Shown here: piece after piece, positions 33,800-42,457 of the stretch | Position numbering within the stretch: position 1 is the stretch's first letter | Layout of the letters: every line of letters starts with the position of its first letter | NCBI GenBank assembly: GCA_009861545.1 | Contig: VXME01000058.1 | Span: 1 to 64,000, forward strand | Source: Acidobacteriota bacterium | GTDB taxonomy: Bacteria; Acidobacteriota; Vicinamibacteria; Vicinamibacterales; UBA8438 | Direction of reading: 5' to 3' | Length of the DNA: 64,000 nucleotides | The notes under the pieces: model-generated | Seen by the model: only the letters and a program-made list of their open reading frames with translations | Told to the model about the DNA's origin: nothing | The model's database searches: none | Made by a program: the position numbers and the translations under genes

Positions 33800-35665
33800 C
33801 TACCGGGCCGGCGACGCCTCCGGCGCGCGCGGCGTCTCTTCCCGATCCCCGGCTGACTCACGCTCATTCGTCGAGCCGGCCCCCGCCCTGAAGTGTTCGG
33901 CTCCCCTCGGGTCCGCGGTGTGCAACTGCGACGCGAACAGCCGCGCGAAGACCCCACCCCGCGCCAGGAGCTCGTCGGGGGGCGCAATCTCCGCGACGCG
34001 CGCCCCGTCGAGCGCCACGACGCGGTCCGCCCGGCGGGCGAGCCCGAGGCGGTGCGTGATGAGCAACGTGGTCCGCTCCCGCATGAGCGCCTCGTAACCG
34101 TCGATGACAAGCCCCTCCGCGACGGGATCCAGCGAGGCCGTCGCCTCATCGAGCACCAGCACGCTCGGCTCGGCCAGCAACGCGCGGGCGATGCCGACGC
34201 GCTGCCGTTCCCCCGCCGACAGCGCGGCCCCCCGCTCGCCCACGACGGTCCCGTAGCCCTCCGGTAGTCCGGCGATGAAGTCGTGGATCCCGGCCGCGCG
34301 AGCCGCCGCCTCCACCTCGGCATCGCCCGCGGCCGGCCGCGCGTAACGGATGTTCTCGCCCATCGACGCGTGGAAGATGAACGGCGCGTGCTCAACCAGC
34401 GCCACGTGCCGGCGGACGAACCCCAGCGGCAGCCCGCGCAGGTCGCGGCCGTCGAGCCGCACGACGCCCCGGTCCGGATCCTGGAAGCGGAGCAGCAGGT
34501 CGGCCACGGTCGACTTGCCGACGCCGCTGCGGCCGACGACGGCCACGGTCTCCCCCGGCGCGACGGTGAACGAGACGTCCTCCAGCGTAGGCCCACCGCG
34601 GTCGAACGAGAAGGTCACCCGGTCGAACTCCACGACCCCGCGGGCTTCGGCGGGCGCCGCCGCTCCCGGTGTTTCCTGCACATCGACCGGCGCATCGGCG
34701 ATCTCGTGGACCCGCGCCAGCGAGACCTTGGCGGTGGCGAGGCTCGCGTAGAGCCCCATCAGTCCCTGCACCGGCGCCATCAGCCGCGTCTGGTAGGCCA
34801 TGAACGCCACCAGCGTTCCCATGCTGAGGGTGCCGTCCAGGTAGCGGAAGCCGCCGTAGAGAAACACGACGCCCAGGCCGCCGGACAGCAGCACGCCGGG
34901 CAGCCCGCCGGCCAGGTAGGTCACCCGCTGCATCGCCATCAGCGCGCCGATGAACGCCTGGTTCCGGTCGCGGAATCGGGCCACCTCCCGCCCTTGCGCG
35001 TTCGCCGTGACCACGAGCTTCATGGCCGAGAGCGTCTCGATCAGGAAGCTCCCGATGTCGGCGCTCCGCTCGCGGAACGCGGCCACGCGCCCCTCGAGCC
35101 GGCGGCGGTAGACGACCAGCGCCCACACGCTCAGCGGCAGCACGGCGATGCCGGCCAGGAACAGCCGCACGTCGAGCCAGATCATCATGCCGACCGACCC
35201 GGCCAGGAACAGCAGGTTGCCGATCCACGAGAGCGCGGCCTCGGCCGCCACGCGCTGGATCTCGCCGATGTCGTTGTTCAGGCGCGACACGATGTCGCCC
35301 AGCCGCGTGCGGGCGTAGAAGCGGGGCGAGAGGCGCTGCAGGTGGCGGTACAGATCCAGCCGCATGTCGAACAGGATGTCCGCCGACACACGGGTGTAGC
35401 GCAGGCCGCTGGCGACGTTGAGCAGGAAGCCGAGAAGCGTCAGGCCGATAAACAGGGCGACGATGCGCAACAGCACCGCCCGGTCGCCGGCCAGCAGCGC
35501 GTCGTCGATCAGGTCGCGGGACAGCAGGGGAACGATCAGCGACGCCGCGGTGCTGGCGAGGCTGAGCGCGACGACCAGCGCGAGGCGCCGCCAGTACGGC
35601 GCGACGTAGGCCAACGCGCGCCGGAACTGGGGATCCAGAAAGGCCCGGCGCGTCCGGACCGGCAT
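33800..35665 (-). CDS. qhpF: QhpF: ABC transporter exporting the gamma subunit
   Basis: About 621 aa from ATG 35665, overlapping the qhpB stop (ATGA). A fused exporter half-transporter: six membrane helices in residues about 20-310 (LALVVALSLASTAASLIVPLL, LLRIVALFIGLTLLGFLL, ALSWIGNLLFLAGSVGMMIW, LFLAGIAVLPLSVWALVVY, GLPGVLLSGGLGVVFLYGG), then the nucleotide-binding domain with Walker A VGRSGVGKST, signature LSAGERQRVGIARALL, Walker B VLVLDEATASLDP and H-loop LITHRLG. In the qhp system this exporter carries the modified gamma subunit to the periplasm. A variable acidic tail follows. Function assigned from operon context. Confidence 0.92.
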   Translation of the reverse strand: MPVRTRRAFLDPQFRRALAYVAPYWRRLALVVALSLASTAASLIVPLLSRDLIDDALLAGDRAVLLRIVALFIGLTLLGFLLNVASGLRYTRVSADILFDMRLDLYRHLQRLSPRFYARTRLGDIVSRLNNDIGEIQRVAAEAALSWIGNLLFLAGSVGMMIWLDVRLFLAGIAVLPLSVWALVVYRRRLEGRVAAFRERSADIGSFLIETLSAMKLVVTANAQGREVARFRDRNQAFIGALMAMQRVTYLAGGLPGVLLSGGLGVVFLYGGFRYLDGTLSMGTLVAFMAYQTRLMAPVQGLMGLYASLATAKVSLARVHEIADAPVDVQETPGAAAPAEARGVVEFDRVTFSFDRGGPTLEDVSFTVAPGETVAVVGRSGVGKSTVADLLLRFQDPDRGVVRLDGRDLRGLPLGFVRRHVALVEHAPFIFHASMGENIRYARPAAGDAEVEAAARAAGIHDFIAGLPEGYGTVVGERGAALSAGERQRVGIARALLAEPSVLVLDEATASLDPVAEGLVIDGYEALMRERTTLLITHRLGLARRADRVVALDGARVAEIAPPDELLARGGVFARLFASQLHTADPRGAEHFRAGAGSTNERESAGDREETPRAPEASPAR

Positions 35666-36876
35666 CAGGGCGCCGGCGGAGACGGGATGACGATGAGCCC
35701 CGACGTCATGTCGCCGTCGAGCGCCAGCGTATCGAGGTAGTCGAACGACGCGGCCTCGTAGAAGTCGATCGTATTCCCGGCGGACGAGATGTAGAGCACC
35801 TCCCCGTTGGTGCTGACGTCGAGCGCCATGCGCGGCCGGCCGGCGACCTGCCGGCGGTTGCCGATGCTTCGCTGTTCCAGATCGAAGGTCCAGAACTCGT
35901 AGCCCTCGATGCTGCTCTGCAGCCCGTAGGCGGTCCGCCGCCCCGGCGCCAGCGCGAACTGGATGCCCCTGGACGGCCCGAGCGTATAGAAGTCGACCTC
36001 GCGGTTCGGCAGGTCGATGCGGGCGATGCCCATCAGGTCGCGGTCCTGCGCCTCGTCGTGCAGCGTGAACAGGTTGGTGAAGAAGCCGGGCTCCTCGTAG
36101 ATCAGGTCGGTGGAGAACCCGAACCGGATCGGCCCGACACCGGGCTGGATCGGCTCGCGGAGCGACCAACGGTCGACCTCCGTGAACTCCTCGGTCTCCA
36201 GGACGATCACGTCGCGGCCGAAGTGGTACAAGTACTCGCCGTCGGGTGAGTACAAGAAACTCGATCGGGGGGTCGACTCCCCCGTCGGCCACGGCAGATC
36301 CTGCAGGATCTCGTGGGTTTCGAGATCGACCTCAACCAGCCGGTACGGCTCGATCTCGAAGCGGTCGATCAGCTTGACCGCGGTATCGAGCGTCAGGATC
36401 GCGGTCCGCCCGTCCGGCGCCGCCCGGAACCCGCGAATGCGCACGGCGCGGTTGCCCGCGCTGAAGTTGAACGAGTCGGTCACCTCCCGCGAGGCGACGT
36501 CGACCGTCGTCAGGTACTCCATGGTCGGGTCGAGGAAGTAGAAGCGCTCGCGATCCTCCGATACGACCATCGCGCGCGGCGAGCCGTGCGGCACCGTGAT
36601 CTCGTCGACGACGCTGGTGGTCGCCTCGTCGATCACGAAGATGCGGCTGGGAAACCCGCCGAGGTAGAGCGTGCCGTCGCCGGCCGACACTCCCGGCGGC
36701 AACGACGCCTCTTGCGCGGCGGCCGACTGGCCGGCCAGCACGAGCAGCGCCCACAGCGCGACGGTCACCCATGCGATGCCGGGCCGCCCGCGCGTCCCGC
36801 GCACGTCCGGTCGCCGGGACCACCGCCAGACCGGAGCGCGGCTCCCGGCACATCTACTACGGAAATATGAGGTCAA
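35665..36876 (-). CDS. qhpB: QhpB: beta subunit (propeller) of quinohemoprotein amine dehydrogenase
   Basis: 403 aa from TTG 36876, which lies inside the end of qhpC (20-bp overlap). A signal peptide follows a basic stretch (GIAWVTVALWALLVLAGQSAAAQ). The mature part is a seven-bladed-propeller-like chain with recurring units: TLYLGGFPSRIFVIDEAT, PRAMVVSEDRERFYFLDP, GFRAAPDGRTAILTLD, SFLYSPDGEYLYHFG, ALDVSTNGEVLYISSAGNTIDFYEAASFDYL. In the known enzyme the beta propeller caps the gamma subunit active site. A later start nearer the signal peptide is possible, but none has a clear ribosome site. Confidence 0.9.
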   Translation of the reverse strand: MTSYFRSRCAGSRAPVWRWSRRPDVRGTRGRPGIAWVTVALWALLVLAGQSAAAQEASLPPGVSAGDGTLYLGGFPSRIFVIDEATTSVVDEITVPHGSPRAMVVSEDRERFYFLDPTMEYLTTVDVASREVTDSFNFSAGNRAVRIRGFRAAPDGRTAILTLDTAVKLIDRFEIEPYRLVEVDLETHEILQDLPWPTGESTPRSSFLYSPDGEYLYHFGRDVIVLETEEFTEVDRWSLREPIQPGVGPIRFGFSTDLIYEEPGFFTNLFTLHDEAQDRDLMGIARIDLPNREVDFYTLGPSRGIQFALAPGRRTAYGLQSSIEGYEFWTFDLEQRSIGNRRQVAGRPRMALDVSTNGEVLYISSAGNTIDFYEAASFDYLDTLALDGDMTSGLIVIPSPPAP

Positions 36877-37249
36877 CCTTCCGCCAGTCCTTCTGCGCCG
36901 CGGCGCATTTGCCCGTCCAGTCGGGCGCGTGATTCAACTGATCCGGCACCTGCGCCGGCCAGAAGCAGCCGAGGTGGCAGTCGAACAGGTCGCGCTCGAC
37001 CGGCTGGCACAGGCCCGCCGCGCCGCCGTTGCTGTCCGCCTCCCAACCGGGCAGGAAGATGAAGCTGCATCCCAGCGGGATGTGCGGCCCCTCCTGCTTC
37101 GGCGGCTGCGCCGGACTGTCCTGCAAGGCGACGACGCGGCCATCCTCGCCGGCGCTTCCGCCGTTCCCGGCCGCGGCGCGGCGCCGGGCTTCTTCCATCC
37201 CCTGCGCGATGCGGGCCGCCTTCTGGTTAATGGGCCTCAGATGCGTCAT
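36857..37249 (-). CDS. qhpC: QhpC: gamma-subunit precursor carrying the CTQ cofactor
   Basis: 130 aa from ATG 37249. This is the small catalytic subunit that bears cysteine tryptophylquinone (CTQ) and intrachain thioether bonds. With C61 set to mature Cys7, every key residue falls in register: C61-E70 (Cys7-Glu16), C81-D87 (Cys27-Asp33), C95-D103 (Cys41-Asp49), and C91 with W97 (Cys37-Trp43, the CTQ pair). D87 is also the catalytic base position. The block GCFWPAQVPD is nearly identical to the known protein. The leader is about 54 residues, against about 28 in Paracoccus; C115 is an extra cysteine. It overlaps qhpD by 23 bp and qhpB by 20 bp. Confidence 0.95.
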   Translation of the reverse strand: MTHLRPINQKAARIAQGMEEARRRAAAGNGGSAGEDGRVVALQDSPAQPPKQEGPHIPLGCSFIFLPGWEADSNGGAAGLCQPVERDLFDCHLGCFWPAQVPDQLNHAPDWTGKCAAAQKDWRKVDLIFP

Positions 37250-38717
37250 CGTTTCCCTCTTCCGGCGTGCCACCGCCGTCGAACCGCCGCAGATACGCGG
37301 GGTTCCGCTCGGCGATCTCGCCGTAGATCTCCAGGCAGGTCTCGGTCCAGCCGCGAATCCACTCGCAATAATGCAGGTTGGGCGCCTGCGTGGTGCCGTA
37401 GCGCGTGTACGCCTCGTGGTAGCAGCCGCCGGCGCACAGCGGACGAGCCCAGCAGGTCCGGCAGTCGGTCTTCCGGTCGATGTGATGGGCGTCGAGAAAC
37501 GCCGTCTGCGTCGTGTCGTCGACGCCGTCCCGAACCGTGCCGAGCTTGTGATCGTCGGAGCCCGCGAAACGGTGACAGAGCGCCACGTCGCCGTTGGTCG
37601 CCACGCCCATCAGGCCGAGCCCGGCCCCGCACGGCAGCGCCTTGCTCGCCCCCTTGTGCAGCTCCTCGACCGTGTCGCGGACGTTGCTGAAACCGTGGTG
37701 CCGGCCCGCGAGCGCAGCCTCCAGGAACTCGTGGGCCAGCTCCCGGAACTGCGCCAGCATCGAGTCGAAGCCGGTCTCCCCGATGGCGTGGGCGCGGCCG
37801 GGCGAGGTGGTGACCGGTGCGAAGCCGACCTCCCAGAAGCCGACCTCCTCCCGCAGGTGCCGGTAGATGCGGGTGATGTCGAGCACATCCGAGGTCAGCG
37901 TGACGCGCGCGCCGATCGGTCGCGACGTGTGCCGCTTGAGCAGCTCGCGCACCTTCGGCGCCACCACGTCGTAGCTGCCCCGCCCGTCGTGAAACACGCG
38001 GAACTTGTCCTGCATCTCCTTCGGACCGTCGATGGAGATGGTCACCCCGACGTCGTTGTCGGCCAGGAACTCGATGACCTCGGGACGCAGCAGCGTGCCG
38101 TTGGTCGTCAGGCTGAACTCGACCCGCTTGCCGACCTCGGCGGCGCGGCGGCGCGCGTACGGAATGGTCTTCTCGAGCACCGCGAAGTTCAGCAGCGTCT
38201 CGCCGCCGAAGAACGTCAGCCGCACCACCGGGCTGCCGCCCGAACGCTCGATCATGAAGTCGACGCTCTCGCGCGCGGTCTCCTCGCTCATCAGCTTCGG
38301 CATGCCGCCCGCGGTCGGTTCGGCGATCTTGTCCTCACCGTACTCGTAGCAGTACGCGCAGCTCAGGTTGCAGCGGTTGGTGACGTTGACCACCAGCGTC
38401 GAGAGCGGGATCGGCTTCAGCGGGATGATGTTCGGGGCCGGCTCGGGCGGCGGCGCGGCGGGCGGCGCGGGTTCCACCGGCTGAATGACGCGGGCGCCGG
38501 CCAGCTCCGCCAGGCTGTCCTCGACCGTTCGCGGGTCGAAGCGCGGCGCGAGGCGCGCGTACAGATCGGGAGCCGCCAGGTGCCCGCCGCGCAGGGTCTC
38601 CACGACGGCGGCCGACGTCTCGTCGAGCGCGAACACCGCGGCGCTCGGCACCAGGTACAGGAACTGCCGGCCCGCCGCCTCGAACGGATGGCATTCCCCG
38701 AGTGCAATCGCGGTCAT
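37227..38717 (-). CDS. qhpD: QhpD: radical SAM/SPASM enzyme forming the thioether cross-links
   Basis: 496 aa. An N-terminal PqqD-like/peptide-binding region (FLYLVPSAAVFALDETSAAVVETL) precedes the radical SAM barrel with CNLSCAYC (C116, C120, C123), GGETLLN and the TTNGTLLRPEVIEFL block. The C-terminal SPASM region has clusters of cysteines (PCGAGLGLMGVATNGDVALC, TDCRTCWARPLCAGGC, HYCEWIRGW) for auxiliary iron-sulfur centres. QhpD joins Cys to Asp/Glu side-chain carbons on the gamma subunit. ATGA overlap with qhpA; its 3' end overlaps the qhpC start by 23 bp, so enzyme and substrate are made together. Confidence 0.95.
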   Translation of the reverse strand: MTAIALGECHPFEAAGRQFLYLVPSAAVFALDETSAAVVETLRGGHLAAPDLYARLAPRFDPRTVEDSLAELAGARVIQPVEPAPPAAPPPEPAPNIIPLKPIPLSTLVVNVTNRCNLSCAYCYEYGEDKIAEPTAGGMPKLMSEETARESVDFMIERSGGSPVVRLTFFGGETLLNFAVLEKTIPYARRRAAEVGKRVEFSLTTNGTLLRPEVIEFLADNDVGVTISIDGPKEMQDKFRVFHDGRGSYDVVAPKVRELLKRHTSRPIGARVTLTSDVLDITRIYRHLREEVGFWEVGFAPVTTSPGRAHAIGETGFDSMLAQFRELAHEFLEAALAGRHHGFSNVRDTVEELHKGASKALPCGAGLGLMGVATNGDVALCHRFAGSDDHKLGTVRDGVDDTTQTAFLDAHHIDRKTDCRTCWARPLCAGGCYHEAYTRYGTTQAPNLHYCEWIRGWTETCLEIYGEIAERNPAYLRRFDGGGTPEEGNDDASEAH

Positions 38718-40501
38718 TGGCCGGACTCCCCCCGCCGGATATAGAGCGGCACCGTCACCAGCAGATGCGCCCGCGCGCGGAGCGGCCGGTCGAGCGCGCT
38801 GCCGTCCGGGGCCGCGGCGAGCGTCGCCACCACCCAGACGTCGCCGATGTTGTTGCGGTCTCCGCTCCGCTCCGGATTGGGACCGTCGACGGCCGGCTCG
38901 AACACGCCGTGCTCACCGAGGGTGCCGACGAACGCGGTGTCGTCGTCGTCGAAGGTGACGGCGTACTCCTCCATGCTCCAGTCGACGTCGACCAGCATGC
39001 CCAGATCCAGATCGTCGTCGGTCCCCGACTCACCGTCGGGACCGTCGTGCCAGGCGCGCGCCTCGAAGCGCTCGTACTGCTTGGGGAACGCCGCGCCGCC
39101 AACGCGGGCGAGGCCCGTGGCCGGGCTCACCTCCAGACGGTGAATCGCATCGTACACGGTGACCGCCTCGGTCAGCGCCGCCCGGCCGACGAAGAGGTCG
39201 CGGCTGCCGACCCGCGCGTCGGACGCCACGGCCACCTGCAGCGTCGCGGCCGTCGACGACTGATCGCTGATGCCGGTGACGGTGAGGCCCGCGCCGAGGT
39301 CTATCGACGCCGCGTCGAGCCCGTCCGGCAGGTTGGCGCCGAAGAGCTGCAGCGTCACCTCCCCCGCCGCGGCCGACACCGCCGGCGGGTAGACCCCCGT
39401 GATCAACGGCTCGGGCCCGACCCGGCGCAGCGTGACGTCGATGCCCCGCTCGTCGTAGGCGCCGGTGAACCAGCGGCCGCCGATCTCGTCGCGGTCGCGC
39501 GAGACGAACAGCACCTCCCGTGCGCTGAAGTGTTCGGGGCTGGTACTCCGCCCCCGCCACTGATAGCCGGTGTAGACCAACGCCTGCCCGGTCCGCGTGA
39601 CGTCGACGCCGCGGGCCGGATACGTGTAGCGCGCCCGGGTCTCGAACTGGTCGGGCGCGGAGGGATCGGCCTCCACGACGACCTCGCCGTAAACGGGTCC
39701 CTGCCCCCGCTCGTAGCCGACCAGCGCCCAGGCGCCCTCCAACCGCGGCGTCCGCATGTTGGCAGACCAGCTCGCCCACGCCGGCGAAGCGAGCGGAAAC
39801 ACCTCCGCCAGGTGATCCACCGCCCGGTCGACCGCCGTCCGGCCGTCGTCCTCGTCGTCGGCCTCCGGCCCCGGCCCGCGGAGCCAGTCGCCGACCAGGA
39901 ACGACTGGACGTCCGCGAGCGGGTAGTAGCCGCGGTGCATCGCGGTCAGCAGCTCCCACTCCTCGAGCGTCCGGCGCTGATTGAGCACCCGCCCCATCGA
40001 ATGGCAGCGGTTGCAGGTTTGCTGCGTCTCGGGATCGGCCTCGTAGTGGAAGTCGATGTTGCGGCGTTCCACCTCGAAGGCCCCGAGCCGGGCCTCCTCG
40101 GGCGCCAGACCGTGGTTGGTCGCGAGATAGCGCACGGCCTCGCGCGCGTCCGCGGGCTCGATCTGCAGATTGTTGAGCAGCACCATCCGACGAATGGTCT
40201 GCTGCCAGCCCTCCGGCGTCGTGCGCTGGTAGGAGATGCGGCTCATGCGGCGCTGCTCGTCCGCGCGGTGGCACGTCCCGCAGACGCGGTGCACGAGATC
40301 GCTCGTGACCGGGATCCCGCCGTCCGGCAGGACGGCGCCGGAGGACACCTCCTGTGCGAGGGCCCGAGAACCGCCCCCGGCCAGGACCGCCGCCGCTGCC
40401 AACGCCGCCGCCAGCCGACCGCCGATCGTTGCGACGCACGAAGCACGCCGCGGAGCAAGCGAAGATGGAGAAGCCATGACTTGCGCTGTTTTAGCACACA
40501 T
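38714..40501 (-). CDS. qhpA: QhpA: diheme alpha subunit of quinohemoprotein amine dehydrogenase
   Basis: 595 aa from ATG 40501 (ATG 40477 is an alternative with no better ribosome site). Signal peptide GGRLAAALAAAAVLAGGGSRALAQ. The two haem-c motifs of domain I are CGTCH (C74-H78) and CNRCH (C163-H167), with the methionine-bearing region following. Domains II-IV are beta-rich: the IPT/Ig-like ITGVYPPAVSAAAGEVTLQLFGANLP and the terminal VPLYIRRGE. It matches the QHNDH alpha subunit in size and layout. The enzyme oxidises primary amines in the periplasm and passes electrons through the haems to a cytochrome c or azurin. 30 bp behind qhpG. Confidence 0.93.
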   Translation of the reverse strand: MCAKTAQVMASPSSLAPRRASCVATIGGRLAAALAAAAVLAGGGSRALAQEVSSGAVLPDGGIPVTSDLVHRVCGTCHRADEQRRMSRISYQRTTPEGWQQTIRRMVLLNNLQIEPADAREAVRYLATNHGLAPEEARLGAFEVERRNIDFHYEADPETQQTCNRCHSMGRVLNQRRTLEEWELLTAMHRGYYPLADVQSFLVGDWLRGPGPEADDEDDGRTAVDRAVDHLAEVFPLASPAWASWSANMRTPRLEGAWALVGYERGQGPVYGEVVVEADPSAPDQFETRARYTYPARGVDVTRTGQALVYTGYQWRGRSTSPEHFSAREVLFVSRDRDEIGGRWFTGAYDERGIDVTLRRVGPEPLITGVYPPAVSAAAGEVTLQLFGANLPDGLDAASIDLGAGLTVTGISDQSSTAATLQVAVASDARVGSRDLFVGRAALTEAVTVYDAIHRLEVSPATGLARVGGAAFPKQYERFEARAWHDGPDGESGTDDDLDLGMLVDVDWSMEEYAVTFDDDDTAFVGTLGEHGVFEPAVDGPNPERSGDRNNIGDVWVVATLAAAPDGSALDRPLRARAHLLVTVPLYIRRGESGQ

Positions 40502-40531
40502 CGTCGGCGCGGTCGAATGCGCCCGCCCCGG

Positions 40532-42106
40532 TCAGACGTCGTTCCGCAGCAAGCCCTTGCCCAGCAGAACGGCCAACGCGCCGAGGAAATCGGCCAGTTC
40601 CACCGGCGGATGCGACCTCCCGTATGCCTCGTACAGGTCCGGCACCTGCGTCCATCGGTCGGCCATGGCGACCAGCGCCGGCAAGTCGACGCCGCGCAGA
40701 TACCGCATGGCCACGATCCCCGCCTCGCCCGCCGCGATCGAGAGGCTGGCGTCGGGCACGATCTCCCGCCCCACGACCGCCGGGGTCATGGTGGCGCGTG
40801 CCGCGCGCGTCGGCCGCAGGCGGATGAACGGCGCGCGCCGCAACGCCTCGAACGCGTCCCACACCGCCGGATCACGCCGAAACGCCGCGACCGCATCGGC
40901 CCCACCCGACGAGCCCTCCACGGCAGCGACTTCGACCGGGTCCGCGCGATCGCTCCAGAACGGATGCAATTCGTTCCTGGACACCTCGGCGAAGAACTCC
41001 GCAGCCTGGCGTCGGTAGCTGGCCCAGACCTCCTGCTCCCGCCGAGCATGGAACTGTCGCGCCAATTCCGCGCGGTCGGGATGCCGCAGACAGGTGTTCG
41101 TCACGATCGCGGCGAGCCAACCCGACGCCATCGCCTTCTTGACCCCGAACGACGACAGCGGATCGATGAAGGTGGCGGCATCGCCGACGAGAAGAAACCC
41201 CGGACCTCCGAAACGGCGGGCGCCGTACTGCGAAGCGTCGCAGGCCCAGGGCGGCCCCTCCAGCATCGCCCCGCCGGTCATGCTCGCCAGGTGACGGGTC
41301 TTGCCGATCTCGGCGGCGTAGCGTGCAGCCAGCGCTCCGGGGTGATCGGTCTCGGTCGTCCGCGGATCGACCATCACCGTCACGTAGCGCCGCCGGCTCG
41401 ACACCGGCACCGACCACGCCCAGCCGTCGGCGTACGCCTCGACCACGGTGTACGTGTCGTCCCCGGACTCCTCTCCGGCGCCGTCGACCGGCTGGCGTGC
41501 AAGACGCGGCCACGGATCGTCGCACCGCCAGACGCCCACCAGCGCCAGCGTCGTTGCCCCGGCCTGCACCCGCGTGCGGTGACGGCGCGCGACGATGCCC
41601 GCGCGCCCCGAACAGTCGAGCACCGTGCGCGCGAACGCCGCCACCGGGCGGCCACCGTCGTCGCGGCCGGTGACCGTCACCCGGCATCCATCGGCGAGCG
41701 CAACCTGCCGCACCGTCACGCCGGTCCGCACGACCGCGCCGGCGCGCCGCGCCTCGGCCAGCAGCAACCGATCGAAGTCCCGCCGCAGCACCTGGTGGCC
41801 GACGCGAGCGCCGCCGAACGTCGCGCTCCGCGGCGGGCCGCCGCCCCAACAGACCGTGTTCCCTTCGGCGGTGAGAAATCCCGCCGACTCGACCGCCTCG
41901 CGAACGCCGACCGCCTCGAATACCTTCCGGCAGCTCGGCGGCAGCGACTCGGCCAACCCCGGCGTCCCGGCGTCGGACTTCGTCAGAACCTGCACGGAGT
42001 GCCCCCACGCCGCAAGCAGGCGGGCTGCCGACGCGCCGGCCGGCCCGCCGCCCACCACCAGCACGTCGACCGGCCCGCCGGAGTGCCACTCCGACTCCTC
42101 TGTCAT
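40532..42106 (-). CDS. qhpG: QhpG: FAD-dependent monooxygenase for CTQ formation
   Basis: About 524 aa from ATG 42106 (a longer frame to 42154 overlaps the divergent promoter). Rossmann FAD motif DVLVVGGGPAGASAARLL at the N-terminus, the GD motif FLLVGDAATFIDPLSSFGVKKAMASG and a halogenase/geranylgeranyl-reductase-like body. In the known pathway QhpG hydroxylates the gamma-subunit tryptophan in two steps to start the quinone. It is first in this operon, whereas in Paracoccus it is near the end. The stretch RARRVGP... after about residue 380 is a family-variable C-terminal helical domain. Confidence 0.9.
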   Translation of the reverse strand: MTEESEWHSGGPVDVLVVGGGPAGASAARLLAAWGHSVQVLTKSDAGTPGLAESLPPSCRKVFEAVGVREAVESAGFLTAEGNTVCWGGGPPRSATFGGARVGHQVLRRDFDRLLLAEARRAGAVVRTGVTVRQVALADGCRVTVTGRDDGGRPVAAFARTVLDCSGRAGIVARRHRTRVQAGATTLALVGVWRCDDPWPRLARQPVDGAGEESGDDTYTVVEAYADGWAWSVPVSSRRRYVTVMVDPRTTETDHPGALAARYAAEIGKTRHLASMTGGAMLEGPPWACDASQYGARRFGGPGFLLVGDAATFIDPLSSFGVKKAMASGWLAAIVTNTCLRHPDRAELARQFHARREQEVWASYRRQAAEFFAEVSRNELHPFWSDRADPVEVAAVEGSSGGADAVAAFRRDPAVWDAFEALRRAPFIRLRPTRAARATMTPAVVGREIVPDASLSIAAGEAGIVAMRYLRGVDLPALVAMADRWTQVPDLYEAYGRSHPPVELADFLGALAVLLGKGLLRNDV

Positions 42107-42169
42107 CTCGATGCCCCCAAGGTGCGCCGCTATCGTATACTCAATCGTGCACACAACGATGAGGCAGTT
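42107..42169. promoter_or_regulatory. Shared divergent promoter region of qhpG and a Phd/PIN pair
   Basis: Only 63 bp separate the two starts. It holds a GTATAC core read as TATACT (42136-42141) on the plus strand and TATACG on the minus strand, both fair -10 hexamers, but no clear -35 for either. An inverted repeat ATCGT-N7-ACGAT (42144-42148, 42156-42160) sits just before the antitoxin start and is a plausible autoregulatory operator. Confidence 0.45.
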
Positions 42170-42457
42170 ATGCGCTTTGTGAGCGTGCGCGAGTTGCGCA
42201 GCCGGTCGGCGGCGGTCTGGACCGCGCTGTCGAACGAGCGGGACCTGGTCGTGACGTCCAACGGCAAACCCATCGCCCTGCTCTCGGCGACCTCGGAGGA
42301 CGTCCTCGAGGAGTCGCTCGGCGCCCTGCGCCGGGCGCGCGCGCAGGCCGCCGTCACAGCCATGCAGCAGGCCTCGCTGAAGTCCGGCGCCGACCGCATG
42401 TCCCCGGAGCAGATCGACGCCGAAATCACGGCGGCGCGCTCGGAACGATCCCGATGA
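42170..42457 (+). CDS. Phd/YefM-type antitoxin
   Basis: 95 aa from ATG 42170 (GAGG 5 bases upstream). The Phd/YefM fold is seen in MRFVSVRELRSRSAAVWTALSNERDLVVTSNGKPIALLSA, with a C-terminal toxin-binding helix. Its stop overlaps the toxin start (ATGA). Such antitoxins bind their own promoter through the N-terminal domain. Confidence 0.85.
   Translation: MRFVSVRELRSRSAAVWTALSNERDLVVTSNGKPIALLSATSEDVLEESLGALRRARAQAAVTAMQQASLKSGADRMSPEQIDAEITAARSERSR

Noticed and set aside
38702-42457. A 1,251-aa plus-strand protein
   Set aside because: It is antisense to qhpA and qhpG, rich in Arg/His with no domain pattern. Only its last 95 residues, the Phd antitoxin, are real.
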